A program made the position numbers and the translations under genes. Under the pieces are notes generated by a model. It worked only from the letters and a program-made list of their open reading frames with translations, was not told where the DNA came from and ran no database searches. Shown in pieces: positions 44,768 through 53,358 of a DNA stretch of 64,000 nt (position 1 is the stretch's first letter; the number at the start of each line of letters is the position of its first letter). Origin of the DNA: Saccharomonospora viridis DSM 43017 (GTDB taxonomy: Bacteria; Actinomycetota; Actinomycetes; Mycobacteriales; Pseudonocardiaceae); NCBI RefSeq assembly GCF_000023865.1, contig NC_013159.1, forward strand, positions 1,328,001 to 1,392,000. The letters are read 5' to 3'.

Positions 44768-45876
44768 CGAAGCCGTCCTTGAAAACGACCCCACTCCACG
44801 ACGTCCACGTCGAGCACGGCGCGTCGTTCACCGACTTCGCCGGTTGGTCGATGCCCGTGCGGTACTCCAGTGATCTGGCGGAGCATCGCGCGGTGCGCGA
44901 GGCGGCGGGCCAGTTCGACCTGTCCCACATGGGTGAGATCGAGGTGACCGGTGCCGAGGCGGCCCAAGCGCTGGACTACGCGCTGGTCGGGAACCTGTCC
45001 GCGCTCAAGGTCGGGCGCGCTCGCTACACGCTGCTTTGCGCCGCCGACGGTGGGGTGCTCGACGATCTCGTCGTGTACCGGCTGTCCGAGCGGCGTTATC
45101 TCGTCGTCGCCAACGCGGGGAACACCGCCGTCGTGGTCGAGGCGCTGCGAGAACGCGCCGCGACGTTCGACGCCGAGGTCACCGATGTGAGTCCGCAGAC
45201 CGCGTTGATCGCGGTGCAGGGACCCGCCTCCGCCGCGATCGTGGAACAGGTGACCGGGGCCGAACTGGACTCTCTGCGGTACTTCGCGAGCATGCCCGCC
45301 ACCGTCGACGGCGCCGAGATCCTGCTCGCCCGTACCGGCTACACCGGCGAGGACGGCTTCGAGTTGTTCCTCGACGCCGACTCCGCGGTGTCGGTCTGGC
45401 GGCGCATCACCGAGGCGGGTGCTTCGCACGGACTCCTTCCGGCGGGTTTGGCGTGCCGTGACACGTTGCGGCTCGAAGCCGGCATGCCGCTCTACGGCAA
45501 CGAGTTGAGCAGCGAACTCACGCCTTTCCACGCGGGGCTCGGTCGGACGGTGAAATTCGACAAGCCGGGTGATTTCGTCGGCCGCTCCGCGTTGGAGGAC
45601 AAGCGTGAGCCGGAGAAAGTGTTGGTCGGGTTGCGTGGCGAGGGACGCCGTGCGCCCCGACACTCCTATCGTGTCCTCGACGGTGACCGTGTTGTCGGTG
45701 AGATCACCAGTGGTGTGCTTTCTCCCACACTCGGTTATCCGATCGCGATGGCCTATGTCACGCCCGAGGTCGCCGAGCCCGGTACCGCTCTCCTCGTGGA
45801 CATCCGGGGTCGTTCCACCCCGGTCGAGGTCGTGTCCCTGCCCTTCTACCACCGTCCCTCCACTTCGAAAGGCTGA
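44764..45876 (+). CDS. gcvT: Aminomethyltransferase, T-protein
   Basis: A 370-residue T-protein that releases ammonia from the aminomethyl group and passes the carbon to tetrahydrofolate. Typical blocks are [36 protein letters not shown] near the start, [14 protein letters not shown] in the middle and [21 protein letters not shown]. It starts at GTG 44764 in the gcvP stop and is followed by gcvH after six bases. Confidence 0.95.
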   Translation: MTKPSLKTTPLHDVHVEHGASFTDFAGWSMPVRYSSDLAEHRAVREAAGQFDLSHMGEIEVTGAEAAQALDYALVGNLSALKVGRARYTLLCAADGGVLDDLVVYRLSERRYLVVANAGNTAVVVEALRERAATFDAEVTDVSPQTALIAVQGPASAAIVEQVTGAELDSLRYFASMPATVDGAEILLARTGYTGEDGFELFLDADSAVSVWRRITEAGASHGLLPAGLACRDTLRLEAGMPLYGNELSSELTPFHAGLGRTVKFDKPGDFVGRSALEDKREPEKVLVGLRGEGRRAPRHSYRVLDGDRVVGEITSGVLSPTLGYPIAMAYVTPEVAEPGTALLVDIRGRSTPVEVVSLPFYHRPSTSKG

Positions 45877-45882
45877 GAACCG

Positions 45883-46266
45883 TTGTCGACGAACATTCCT
45901 GAGGACCTCCGCTACAGCCGTGAACACGAATGGGTGCGCACCGATGGCGACGGTGTGGTGACGGTCGGTGTCACCGCCTTCGCTGCTGACTCACTCGGCG
46001 ACGTGGTGTTCGTCCAGCTTCCTGAGGCAGGTAGTAACGTCACAGCGGGTGAGGTGTGCGGCGAGATCGAGTCGACCAAGTCCGTCAGCGAGTTGTACTC
46101 GCCAGTGACCGGGGAGGTCGTCGAGCTCAACGAGTCCGTCGTGGACTCGCCTGAGACCGTCAACTCCGATCCCTACGACGCGGGTTGGTTGTTCAAGGTC
46201 CGTGCCGAGTCGGTGCCGGACCTGCTGGACGCCGACGCCTATGCCGCACTGATTCAGGAGGGCTGA
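45883..46266 (+). CDS. gcvH: Glycine cleavage system H protein
   Basis: A 127-residue lipoyl carrier protein. The lipoylated lysine is K66 in [17 protein letters not shown]. It shuttles the aminomethyl group between GcvP and GcvT. The start is TTG at 45883 ([17 protein letters not shown]), which fits the family N-terminus exactly; no in-frame ATG or GTG is near. A rare start may lower its yield relative to the enzymes. Confidence 0.94.
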   Translation: MSTNIPEDLRYSREHEWVRTDGDGVVTVGVTAFAADSLGDVVFVQLPEAGSNVTAGEVCGEIESTKSVSELYSPVTGEVVELNESVVDSPETVNSDPYDAGWLFKVRAESVPDLLDADAYAALIQEG

Positions 46267-46267
46267 C

Positions 46268-47539
46268 ATGAACTCGTTCGACGCCGACCTAGCCGCCGTG
46301 GACCCGGAGGTCGCTGAGGCGGTGGCGGCCGAGCTGAACCGACAGCAGTCGACGCTGGAGATGATTGCGTCGGAGAACTTCGCGCCCGCCAGTGTGCTGG
46401 AGGCGCAGGGCTCGGTGTTGACCAACAAGTACGCCGAGGGTTACCCGGGACGGCGCTACTACGGCGGCTGCGAACACGTCGATGTCATCGAAACCCTTGC
46501 CATCGAGCGAGCCAAGGCCCTGTTCGGCGCTGAGCATGCGAACGTGCAGCCGCATTCCGGTGCGCAGGCCAACGCCGCCGCCATGACGGCCCTGTTGGAG
46601 CCCGGTGACACCATCCTGGGACTCGACCTGGCCCACGGTGGACACCTCACCCACGGCATGAAGATCAACTTCTCCGGCAGGCTCTACAACGTGGTCGCCT
46701 ACCACGTCGACCGGGAGACCGGCCGGATCGACATGGCCGAGGTCGAGCGGCTGGCCACCGAACACAAGCCCAAACTGATCATCGCGGGTTGGTCGGCGTA
46801 TCCCCGGCAGCTCGATTTCGCCGAGTTCCGACGCATCGCCGACTCGGTAGGCGCCAAGCTCATGGTGGACATGGCCCACTTCGCCGGTCTCGTGGCGGCC
46901 GGGCTGCACCCGAACCCCGTGCCGTACGCCGACGTCGTGACCACCACCACGCACAAGACGTTGGGCGGACCACGCGGCGGCATCATCCTGTCGAAGCAGG
47001 AGTACGCCAAGAAGATCAATTCGGCGGTGTTCCCGGGGCAGCAGGGTGGGCCGTTGGAGCACGTCATCGCGGCCAAGGCCGTGGCGCTGAAGATCGCCGC
47101 CAGCGAGGAGTTCCGGGAGCGGCAGCAGCGGGTGCTCGAGGGCGCGAAGATCCTCGCCGAGCGGTTGTCGGCGTCCGACTGCGCCTCCGCGGGAGTACGG
47201 GTACTCACCGGGGGCACCGACGTGCACCTGGTGCTCGTGGATCTTGTGAACTCGGAACTGGACGGCAAGCAGGCCGAGGACCGGCTGCACGACATCGGCA
47301 TCACGGTGAACCGCAACGCCGTCCCCTTCGACCCGCGTCCGCCGATGGTGACCTCGGGGTTGCGGATCGGTACCCCGGCGTTGGCCACACGTGGTTTCGG
47401 CGCCGAGGACTTCACCGAGGTCGCCGACATCATCGCCCGCGCGTTGCAGCCGAACGCCGACAGCGCGGTCCTGGAGGACCTGCGTTCCCGCGTGGCGGTG
47501 CTGGCGAAGAAGCACCCGCTCTACGCGAACAAGAACTGA
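46268..47539 (+). CDS. glyA: Serine hydroxymethyltransferase
   Basis: A 423-residue PLP enzyme that interconverts serine and glycine with tetrahydrofolate. The PLP lysine is K230 in [52 protein letters not shown] is at the N-terminus. Its ATG follows gcvH by one base, so the operon turns two glycines into serine plus CO2 and ammonia. Confidence 0.95.
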   Translation: MNSFDADLAAVDPEVAEAVAAELNRQQSTLEMIASENFAPASVLEAQGSVLTNKYAEGYPGRRYYGGCEHVDVIETLAIERAKALFGAEHANVQPHSGAQANAAAMTALLEPGDTILGLDLAHGGHLTHGMKINFSGRLYNVVAYHVDRETGRIDMAEVERLATEHKPKLIIAGWSAYPRQLDFAEFRRIADSVGAKLMVDMAHFAGLVAAGLHPNPVPYADVVTTTTHKTLGGPRGGIILSKQEYAKKINSAVFPGQQGGPLEHVIAAKAVALKIAASEEFRERQQRVLEGAKILAERLSASDCASAGVRVLTGGTDVHLVLVDLVNSELDGKQAEDRLHDIGITVNRNAVPFDPRPPMVTSGLRIGTPALATRGFGAEDFTEVADIIARALQPNADSAVLEDLRSRVAVLAKKHPLYANKN

Positions 47540-47548
47540 TCTGACCCT

Positions 47549-47587
47549 GCCGGGCAGGAACACGGCGTTGCCGTGTCCCTGCCCGGC
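47549..47587 (+). terminator. Terminator-like hairpin after glyA
   Basis: A 17-base stem, GCCGGGCAGGAACACGG (47549-47565) with its complement (47571-47587), one A/C mismatch and a five-base loop CGTTG. It begins ten bases after the glyA stop. No U-tract follows; the 21-bp repeat array begins directly downstream. Confidence 0.75.
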
Positions 47588-47590
47588 GTC

Positions 47591-47674
47591 GTCGTGTCCG
47601 CAGTCTGTGTCGTCGTGTCCGCAGGTTGTGCGGTCGTGTCCGCAGGTTGCGTGGTTATCTTCGCGGACTGTGCG
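47591..47674. repeat. 21-bp tandem repeat array, locus A
   Basis: Three clear 21-bp units (47591-47611, 47612-47632, 47633-47653) and a degenerate fourth (to 47674). The constant core is GTCGTGTCCGCAG; the second half varies. It lies between glyA and the convergent O-methyltransferase gene, right after the glyA hairpin. Confidence 0.88.
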
Positions 47675-47733
47675 AGGTCGGTCGGGGACTCGCCACCGGC
47701 CCCACAAGCGGTGCGGAAGCTGTGAGCCGAGGG

Positions 47734-48396
47734 TCAGGAGACGACACGGGCGATGATGATGCCGTCGTAGCCCTTGCCTCCCACGGTCTGCAGTGCGGTG
47801 GCGTCGAGACGGGGCTCGGCGCGCAGGAGTTCGACGGTCTCCCGCGTCCCGCGGACCGATGGGTCGTCGTTGCCGGTGTCGATCACCGCACCGCCGCGGA
47901 CGACGTTGTCCACCACGATCACACTGCCCGGCCTGCCGAGCTCCAACGCCCAGCGGACGTAGTGCGGGTTGTTGACCTTGTCCGCGTCGATGAACGCCAG
48001 GTCGAACGGTCCTTCGTCCCGCAGTGTGGGGAGGATGTCCAGTGCTCGGCCGACACGGACGTCCACCCGGTCGGACAGGCCGGCCCGCTCGATGTTGCTC
48101 TTGGCCACGTCCGCGTGGGTGGCGTCGGCTTCGAGCGTGATGAGCCGTCCCTGGTCAGGTAGGGCTCGAGCGAGCCAGATGGTGGAGTAGCCGCCGAGCG
48201 TGCCGATCTCCAGGATCGTGCGGGCATCGATCATGCGCGCGAGCAACTGCAACAGCTTGCCCTGGTTGGGGGCTACCGCGATGTCGGGAAGACCGGCCTG
48301 CGCACACGCCTGCTGCGTGGCGTCGAGAACATCGTCGTGCGGGGCGAGTTGCTCCTGGAAGTACTCGTCGACCGCTGTCCATCGGTCCTGTTTCAT
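47734..48396 (-). CDS. O-methyltransferase, class I SAM-dependent
   Basis: A 220-residue methyltransferase of the caffeoyl-CoA/catechol O-methyltransferase family. The S-adenosylmethionine site is ILEIGTLGGYSTIWLARAL; the metal-binding Asp cluster is AFIDADKVNNPHY and VVDNVVRGG. It likely methylates a hydroxyl on a small aromatic compound with Mg2+. The ATG at 48396 is preferred over a TTG at 48402. A 21-bp repeat array lies directly upstream of its start and another downstream of its stop. Confidence 0.85.
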   Translation of the reverse strand: MKQDRWTAVDEYFQEQLAPHDDVLDATQQACAQAGLPDIAVAPNQGKLLQLLARMIDARTILEIGTLGGYSTIWLARALPDQGRLITLEADATHADVAKSNIERAGLSDRVDVRVGRALDILPTLRDEGPFDLAFIDADKVNNPHYVRWALELGRPGSVIVVDNVVRGGAVIDTGNDDPSVRGTRETVELLRAEPRLDATALQTVGGKGYDGIIIARVVS

Positions 48397-48426
48397 GGCC
48401 AAAGCCTAATTCCACCGGGCATGAAG

Positions 48427-48521
48427 TGCGGACACAACGACACAGTCTGCGGACACGACTGCACAGTCTGCGGACACGACCGCGCAACCTGCGGACACGA
48501 CTGCACAGTCTGCGGACACGG
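48427..48521. repeat. 21-bp tandem repeat array, locus B
   Basis: Four full units (48427, 48448, 48469, 48490) and a half unit to 48521, in inverse orientation to locus A; core TGCGGACACGAC on the plus strand. It lies just upstream of the O-methyltransferase start and downstream of the small-protein gene, the one copy of the family not between convergent genes. Confidence 0.88.
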
Positions 48522-48534
48522 TGGGATGGGAGGG

Positions 48535-48762
48535 TCAGTCGATGGTGGTGTCGGTTTCGAGTTCGTCGTCGGAGCCGTCGATCTGCAGCACGGCGTCACG
48601 GAGGGCGGCCCGGAGTCGACCCACGTCGAGCGAGGTCAGTACAGCCGCCTCACCCGGCGGAGCGATGAGCACGACCCGCCCCGCGTTCACGAACACGGTC
48701 AGCTCCCGACGCCGCCCGGCCAGGTCGCGGCAGGGGACAGCCCACTCGTCTTGCGTGCTCAC
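48535..48762 (-). CDS. Small hypothetical protein
   Basis: A 75-residue soluble protein (STQDEWAVPCRDLAGRRREL, VVLIAPPGEAAVLTSLDVGRLRAALRDAV, acidic tail). No family recognised; the pattern is two or three beta strands, a helix and an acidic end. The GTG at 48762 follows a G-rich ribosome site (GGGGGG); a 14-residue upstream extension lacks one. It is flanked by repeat locus B. Confidence 0.6.
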   Translation of the reverse strand: MSTQDEWAVPCRDLAGRRRELTVFVNAGRVVLIAPPGEAAVLTSLDVGRLRAALRDAVLQIDGSDDELETDTTID

Positions 48763-48807
48763 GTCGCCCCCCTTCGTCGTGTCCGGGGACGACTGTAGTC
48801 GCAAACA

Positions 48808-50082
48808 TCATCCCACGTGATCGATTTGGGCGGATTCGTCGCTGCGTTTGCCCTGGTGCCGATGTGGTCTCCGGGTGAGTACGGCAAAGGTCGTGAAAGC
48901 GGCCGCGGCCGCCACCGCCATGACCACGGTCATGCCCAGTGCCGAATCACCGCCGAGGAGACCGACGAGCGGGGAGATGGCGCCGCCGGTGAAGAATTGC
49001 ACCAGCCCCAGCAGCGCCGATGCCGACCCGGCCGACCGAGGGTGGTCGGCCAGGGCGAGTGTCGTCGCGTTAGGAGTGATCATCCCGACCGAGGACACGG
49101 TGACGAACAGCGGGAGGAGCAGGATCGGAAACTCCGCCCGTAGCGCTGCGGCCACCACGAGGCCGACCACCCCGGTCAGCGACAGTGTCAGCCCGGTGCG
49201 GAGGAGTGTCCTCGGGGCGAAGCGGCTCACCAGCCTTCCGTTGAGCTGACCGGCGAGCACGAGTCCGATCCCGTTCAACGCGAACACGAACCCGTAATCG
49301 GAGGCGGAGAGTCCGTAGTGCTGTTGGAAGACGAACGGTGATCCGGAGATGTAGGCGAACGTCACCGAGAACGCGAGTCCGATGGTGACCGCGTACCCGA
49401 CGAACACGCGGTCGCGCAGTAGTCCGACGTAGGTGCCGAGGATGTCCCGCGGTTGCGCGGATCGGCGATGCGACTTCGGCAGGGTTTCCGGGAGCGCGGA
49501 AGCCGCGACGACGAGCAGTGTCACGCCGAACACCGTGAGGGCGACGAAGATCCCACGCCAGGAGGTCCAGCGCAGCAGTTGCCCGCCGAGCACGGGCGCG
49601 AGGATGGGCGCCGCGCCGGTGACCAGCATCAGGGTGGAGAAGAACCGTGCCATCGCGACACCGGAGAACAGGTCACGGACGGCCGCTCGGGCGATCACCA
49701 TGCCGGCGGCCGCTCCGAAGGCCTGTGCCGCGCGGGCGGCGATCAGCACGGGAAGCGTGGGACTGAGGGCTGCCACCACCGATGCCGCGGTGAAGATCGT
49801 GACACCGACGAGGAGTGGTGTGCGTCTGCCGAAGGCGTCGGAGAGTGGGCCCACGACCAGTTGTCCCACGCCGAGGCCGAGAAGGAAGACGGCGAGGGTG
49901 AGCTGCACCTGTGCGTCGCTGGAGTGCAGATCGTCCGCCATCGCGGGCAGGGCGGGTAGGTACATGTCGACGGACAGGGGGCCGAAGGCGGTCAGCCCGC
50001 CGAGAACCAGCGCGTAACGCGCGATGCGGCCGCGAGGGTGTCGCTGTGCCTCGATGTCCGCCCCAGCCGTGCCGGTGGTCAC
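48808..50082 (-). CDS. Bcr/CflA-type multidrug efflux MFS transporter
   Basis: A 424-residue major facilitator with twelve predicted helices. LGGLTAFGPLSVDMYLPALPAMADDL in helix 1 is the mark of the Bcr/CflA drug:proton antiporters; VVGPLSDAFGRRTPLLVG is the motif A loop. It should export drugs such as chloramphenicol or bicyclomycin-like compounds, substrate unknown. The GTG at 50082 has GGGAG five bases upstream. The next gene upstream is on the same strand with a 100-base gap. Confidence 0.87.
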   Translation of the reverse strand: MTTGTAGADIEAQRHPRGRIARYALVLGGLTAFGPLSVDMYLPALPAMADDLHSSDAQVQLTLAVFLLGLGVGQLVVGPLSDAFGRRTPLLVGVTIFTAASVVAALSPTLPVLIAARAAQAFGAAAGMVIARAAVRDLFSGVAMARFFSTLMLVTGAAPILAPVLGGQLLRWTSWRGIFVALTVFGVTLLVVAASALPETLPKSHRRSAQPRDILGTYVGLLRDRVFVGYAVTIGLAFSVTFAYISGSPFVFQQHYGLSASDYGFVFALNGIGLVLAGQLNGRLVSRFAPRTLLRTGLTLSLTGVVGLVVAAALRAEFPILLLPLFVTVSSVGMITPNATTLALADHPRSAGSASALLGLVQFFTGGAISPLVGLLGGDSALGMTVVMAVAAAAAFTTFAVLTRRPHRHQGKRSDESAQIDHVG

Positions 50083-50182
50083 TCGGTCTCCCGCGGTTGT
50101 GCGTGATCATTGGTATCGACCACGCACAACTGTTTAGGTGGGCTACATATTCCGGGATGTGACGATGTCGTAAAACCGTCAT

Positions 50183-50827
50183 TCAGGGCAAAGCGGCCAC
50201 AGCGTGTCGTAGTGCTTCCTGTTCCTGCGGAGAAAGTCGCTGTTCGGCGTGAAGCTGCTGCGCGGCCTGGGCGAGCCGTTCGTGATCGGACGGCGTGCCC
50301 AGGTTGCCGACGAACGCGGGCAGCGGCAGAGCCAACGACCGTAGGTCTTTGCGTTCGCACAGCGACTCCAGCAGCTGTGCGAGACGTTCTTCCCCAGGGG
50401 TCCTGACGAGAGCGCCGGTATCACGCAGTCCCTCGGCGACCGTGTAGCGCAGCCACTCGCCGTACGGTCCGGTGGGCAGCGCGTCGAGGTGATCGGCGGC
50501 GTGTCGGAAGTGTCGGGCGGCGGCGTCGATGTTCCCGAGTTCGCGGTGGCAATGAGCGAGGGCGACGTGCAGGGAGGGGTAGAACGCGGCCACCCGTTCG
50601 TCACCCACGGCGTCGGCTCGTTGCAGGCACACCCGGTTCCAGTACAGCCGGTCGGCCACGGTCGGTTGGTGCCGGGCGAGATAGTGGGCCGCCACGCACG
50701 CCTCGTAGTCATCGCTTGCCTGTTCCCAGGCCTGGGAGAACAGGGCTCTCGCGTCATCGGGTCTTCCTTCGACCTCGGCGCGCATGCCTTCACCGCACAG
50801 CCGTACGACGGGGTTGTCGAGATCCAT
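50183..50827 (-). CDS. TPR-like helical protein
   Basis: A 214-residue soluble all-helical protein with TPR-like periodicity: NPVVRLCGEGMRAEVEGRPDDARALFSQAWEQASDDYEACVAAHYLA, then FYPSLHVALAHCHRELGNIDAAARHFRHAADHLDAL. Such repeats bind other proteins. The ATG at 50827 has AGGAG upstream. It starts 65 bases after the MerR/sliding-clamp fusion gene on the same strand and may be co-transcribed as its partner (inference). Confidence 0.7.
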   Translation of the reverse strand: MDLDNPVVRLCGEGMRAEVEGRPDDARALFSQAWEQASDDYEACVAAHYLARHQPTVADRLYWNRVCLQRADAVGDERVAAFYPSLHVALAHCHRELGNIDAAARHFRHAADHLDALPTGPYGEWLRYTVAEGLRDTGALVRTPGEERLAQLLESLCERKDLRSLALPLPAFVGNLGTPSDHERLAQAAQQLHAEQRLSPQEQEALRHAVAALP

Positions 50828-50892
50828 GGTGAGCTCCTGGCGACTTCGGACGGGCCTTGTCACGGGAATGGGTCTTGGAAAGGGGAACCGCG

Positions 50893-51933
50893 TCATCGCG
50901 GTCGTACGGGCATCACCAACGTGGTGAAACTGCCCTGATCGGCCGAGCGGACGACCACGGGCCGGTCATCGGCGGTGATCTCCAACAGCACGTCCGGTCC
51001 CACCCCGGCTTCCACGGCCGGGCCCAGCACGGCGGCGTCGAAGGCCAGTCGCGCGGTCCGGGAACAGACAGCGGGTACGGTCACCCCACCCACGTGCAGG
51101 GTGTCCCCGTCCGCGTGTAGGGGAACGTAGCTTGGATCACGGGAGGCGGTCAGTGCCTCGAGCAACGCCGAACGGTCGGTGACGACGCGACAGGTGAAGG
51201 GCTCCAGTGCGTCCAACAGTGCGCGGTAGTCCGGATAGTCGCCGTCGTGCGTGGGTAGCGGCACGGTGTCGGACGCCTCGTCGGAGGCGGTGTCCATCGC
51301 GACGAGGTGGGCGCCGGTGTCCTCGATGATCAGGCGTACCGCGTCGTGGCGCAACGCCCATGGCGCCGCGTCCACCAGGGCGTCGGCCGGGACGAGCGCA
51401 CGGGCGGGGGCGCCGCAGACGGCGTGGGGTACGAGCTCCCGCACGGTGAGGCGATAACGGTCGGTGGCCACCAGTCTCAGGTCGCTGGCGGAGCATTCCA
51501 GCAGCACACACCGCAGTTGTGGGAATTCCTCCGAGTCGGCCACCGCCGGGGTGACCTGCCGGATCGCGCTGGCGAGTTCGGCGCCGCCGACGGTGCTGTC
51601 CACATGTGCCCGGCCGCTCACCAATCGCAGGGCCGTCTCCACCGCGGCTTGAGCGGCGTCGGCGCGGGCCCGGAGCCGACGTGCATGGGTGGCGAGCACG
51701 GTTCGCGCCTGTGCCGGTGTGCCGGTGAGTACCGTGGTGATGTCGGCCAGCGGTAATTCCGCTTTCCGCAGCGTGCGCAGCAAAGTGGCATCGCGCTCTT
51801 GTTCGGGACTGTAGTAGCGGTAGCCGGAATCCGGATCCACGTGTGCCGGTCGGAGGACGCCGCAGTCGTCGTAGAAGCGCAGGGCGCTCGGGGTGAGGCC
51901 GACGCGTCGCGCGAAGGCGCTGATCGTGTCCAT
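50893..51933 (-). CDS. MerR regulator fused to DnaN-like sliding-clamp domains
   Basis: A 346-residue fusion. Residues 1-75 are a MerR winged helix (ISAFARRVGLTPSALRFYDDCGVL, GYRYYSPEQERDATLL), 76-108 a linker helix, and about 113-346 match domains 2 and 3 of the DNA polymerase III beta clamp: GGAELASAIRQV, LRLVATDRYRLTVREL, DGDYPDYRALL and the C-terminal TTLVMPVRPR. Clamp domain 1 is absent. In true clamps the peptide pocket for clamp-binding partners lies between domains 2 and 3, so that pocket region is kept. The product likely senses a protein or small ligand with a clamp fold and controls its own gene. Function is not established. Confidence 0.85.
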   Translation of the reverse strand: MDTISAFARRVGLTPSALRFYDDCGVLRPAHVDPDSGYRYYSPEQERDATLLRTLRKAELPLADITTVLTGTPAQARTVLATHARRLRARADAAQAAVETALRLVSGRAHVDSTVGGAELASAIRQVTPAVADSEEFPQLRCVLLECSASDLRLVATDRYRLTVRELVPHAVCGAPARALVPADALVDAAPWALRHDAVRLIIEDTGAHLVAMDTASDEASDTVPLPTHDGDYPDYRALLDALEPFTCRVVTDRSALLEALTASRDPSYVPLHADGDTLHVGGVTVPAVCSRTARLAFDAAVLGPAVEAGVGPDVLLEITADDRPVVVRSADQGSFTTLVMPVRPR

Positions 51934-51940
51934 GTGAGGG

Positions 51941-51971
51941 AGTTTGGGCCTTCAACCGAGTCGAAGGTCAA
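51941..51971 (-). promoter_or_regulatory. MerR-type promoter of the clamp-fusion gene
   Basis: On the minus strand TTGACC (51971-51966), a 19-base spacer and CAAACT (51946-51941). The spacer is filled by the dyad CCTTCGAC-TCG-GTTGAAGG (51967-51949) with one arm mismatch. A 19-base spacer with a centred dyad is the hallmark of promoters untwisted by MerR activators. The predicted start falls at about 51934, next to the ATG at 51933, so the mRNA is probably leaderless. Confidence 0.78.
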
Positions 51972-52022
51972 CCGTAGGATGCCCGGCACGGCGACAGTCG
52001 ACGAGTGGTGCGGGAGCTGCGG

Positions 52023-53189
52023 ATGAGCGAGCGGTTCGGGCATTACCAAAGCGAGATCTATCTTCAGGGCTACGGCGGGGCCACGCCGATGTTCACGACG
52101 GACGGTGCGCGGTTGGAGGAGGCGGCCGAACGGGTCCTGGATCCGGGGCCGTTCGCGTACGTCGCCGGTGGGGCGGGCACGGGGGCCACGATGCGGGCCA
52201 ACCGGGAGGCGTTCGATCGTTGGCGGATCGTGCCGCGGATGCTCACCGACTCGACCGAGCGGGATCTCTCCACGACCGTACTGGGAGAGACGTTGCCCGC
52301 ACCGGTGTTGTTCGCACCGGTGGGAGTTCAGTCCATTGTGCACAGTGAGGCGGAGCGGGCCAGTGCGAGGGCGGCGGCCGGTCTGGGGCTGCCGTTCGTG
52401 ATGTCCACGGCGTCGTCGACGAGCATCGAGGACGTCGCGGAAGCGTCCGGGAAGGGGCCTCGCTGGTTCCAGTTGTACTGGCCCAACGACCCCGAGGTGT
52501 GCGGCAGCATCCTCGCCCGGGCGCGAGCGGCCGGGTTCTCCGTACTGGTGGTCACGCTCGATACCTGGTCGCTCGGATGGAGGCCGTGTGACCTCGACAA
52601 CGGCTATCTGCCGTTTCTGAAGGCCGAGGGGACGGCGGTTCCGTTCTCCGACCCGGTGTTTTGCTCCCGGCTCGACGCCCCGCCCGAGGAGAACGAGGCG
52701 ATGGCCGTGCTCCGGTGGATCTCCATGATCACGGGTACGGACCGGGACTGGAGCGCGCTGCCGTTCCTGCGCGAGCACTGGGACGGACCGATCGTGCTCA
52801 AAGGAATCCAGCACGTCGACGACGCCCGACGTGCGGCCGAGGCCGGGGTCGACGGCATCGTCGTGTCCAATCACGGTGGTCGACAGGTGGACGGCGCGGC
52901 CGCGTCGTTGGACATGCTGCCGCAGATCGCCGCCGCCGTGGGCGATCGGCTGGAGGTGTTGTTCGACTCGGGCGTGCGTACCGGGTCCGATGTGGTGAAG
53001 GCACTCGCCCTGGGCGCGAAGGCCGTACTCGTGGGGCGGCCGTATGTCTACGGACTCGCGCTCGGAGGGGAACAGGGGGTGCGTCACGTGATGCGCAGCC
53101 TGCTCGCCGACCTCGACCTCACGTTGGGACTGTCGGGACACCGCGGTGTGAGCGCTCTCGGTCCGGAGGCCCTGGTGCGGGGGCAATGA
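52023..53189 (+). CDS. FMN-dependent alpha-hydroxy acid oxidase (lactate 2-monooxygenase-like)
   Basis: A 388-residue flavoenzyme. The family signature SNHGGRQVDGAAASLD holds the active-site His and Arg; LKGIQHVDDARRAAEAGVDG and DSGVRTGSDVVKALALGAKAV bind FMN. Tyr in YVAGGAG and the Lys in VLKG are in place. QLYWPNDPEV and the long middle insertion point to lactate 2-monooxygenase or lactate oxidase. It oxidises L-lactate or another 2-hydroxy acid with oxygen. ATG 52023 follows GGGAG. It is divergent from the MerR fusion gene with only 89 bases between. Confidence 0.86.
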   Translation: MSERFGHYQSEIYLQGYGGATPMFTTDGARLEEAAERVLDPGPFAYVAGGAGTGATMRANREAFDRWRIVPRMLTDSTERDLSTTVLGETLPAPVLFAPVGVQSIVHSEAERASARAAAGLGLPFVMSTASSTSIEDVAEASGKGPRWFQLYWPNDPEVCGSILARARAAGFSVLVVTLDTWSLGWRPCDLDNGYLPFLKAEGTAVPFSDPVFCSRLDAPPEENEAMAVLRWISMITGTDRDWSALPFLREHWDGPIVLKGIQHVDDARRAAEAGVDGIVVSNHGGRQVDGAAASLDMLPQIAAAVGDRLEVLFDSGVRTGSDVVKALALGAKAVLVGRPYVYGLALGGEQGVRHVMRSLLADLDLTLGLSGHRGVSALGPEALVRGQ

Positions 53190-53358
53190 ATACCCGGCCC
53201 TTTCCGCGGACCGATGAGGGCGCCGACCAGCACCGCGGCCGACTCATGGTGACCTAACGCAATCGGCATGTGAGCGGGGACACGTGTTCGGTCCGCGTGA
53301 GGCGGTACCGAAAACAGGTGGCCTGGCCTTGTGGGGCCCCGGTTAAGCTGGAGGTCGT

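Noticed and set aside
42248-44794. An 848-codon open frame opposite gcvP
   Set aside because: GC-rich antisense shadow of a certain gene; composition is Arg/His/Gly-rich and matches no family.
52005-52022. Earlier GTG start for the hydroxy acid oxidase
   Set aside because: It would place the GGGAG ribosome site inside the coding region; the ATG at 52023 is correctly spaced from it.
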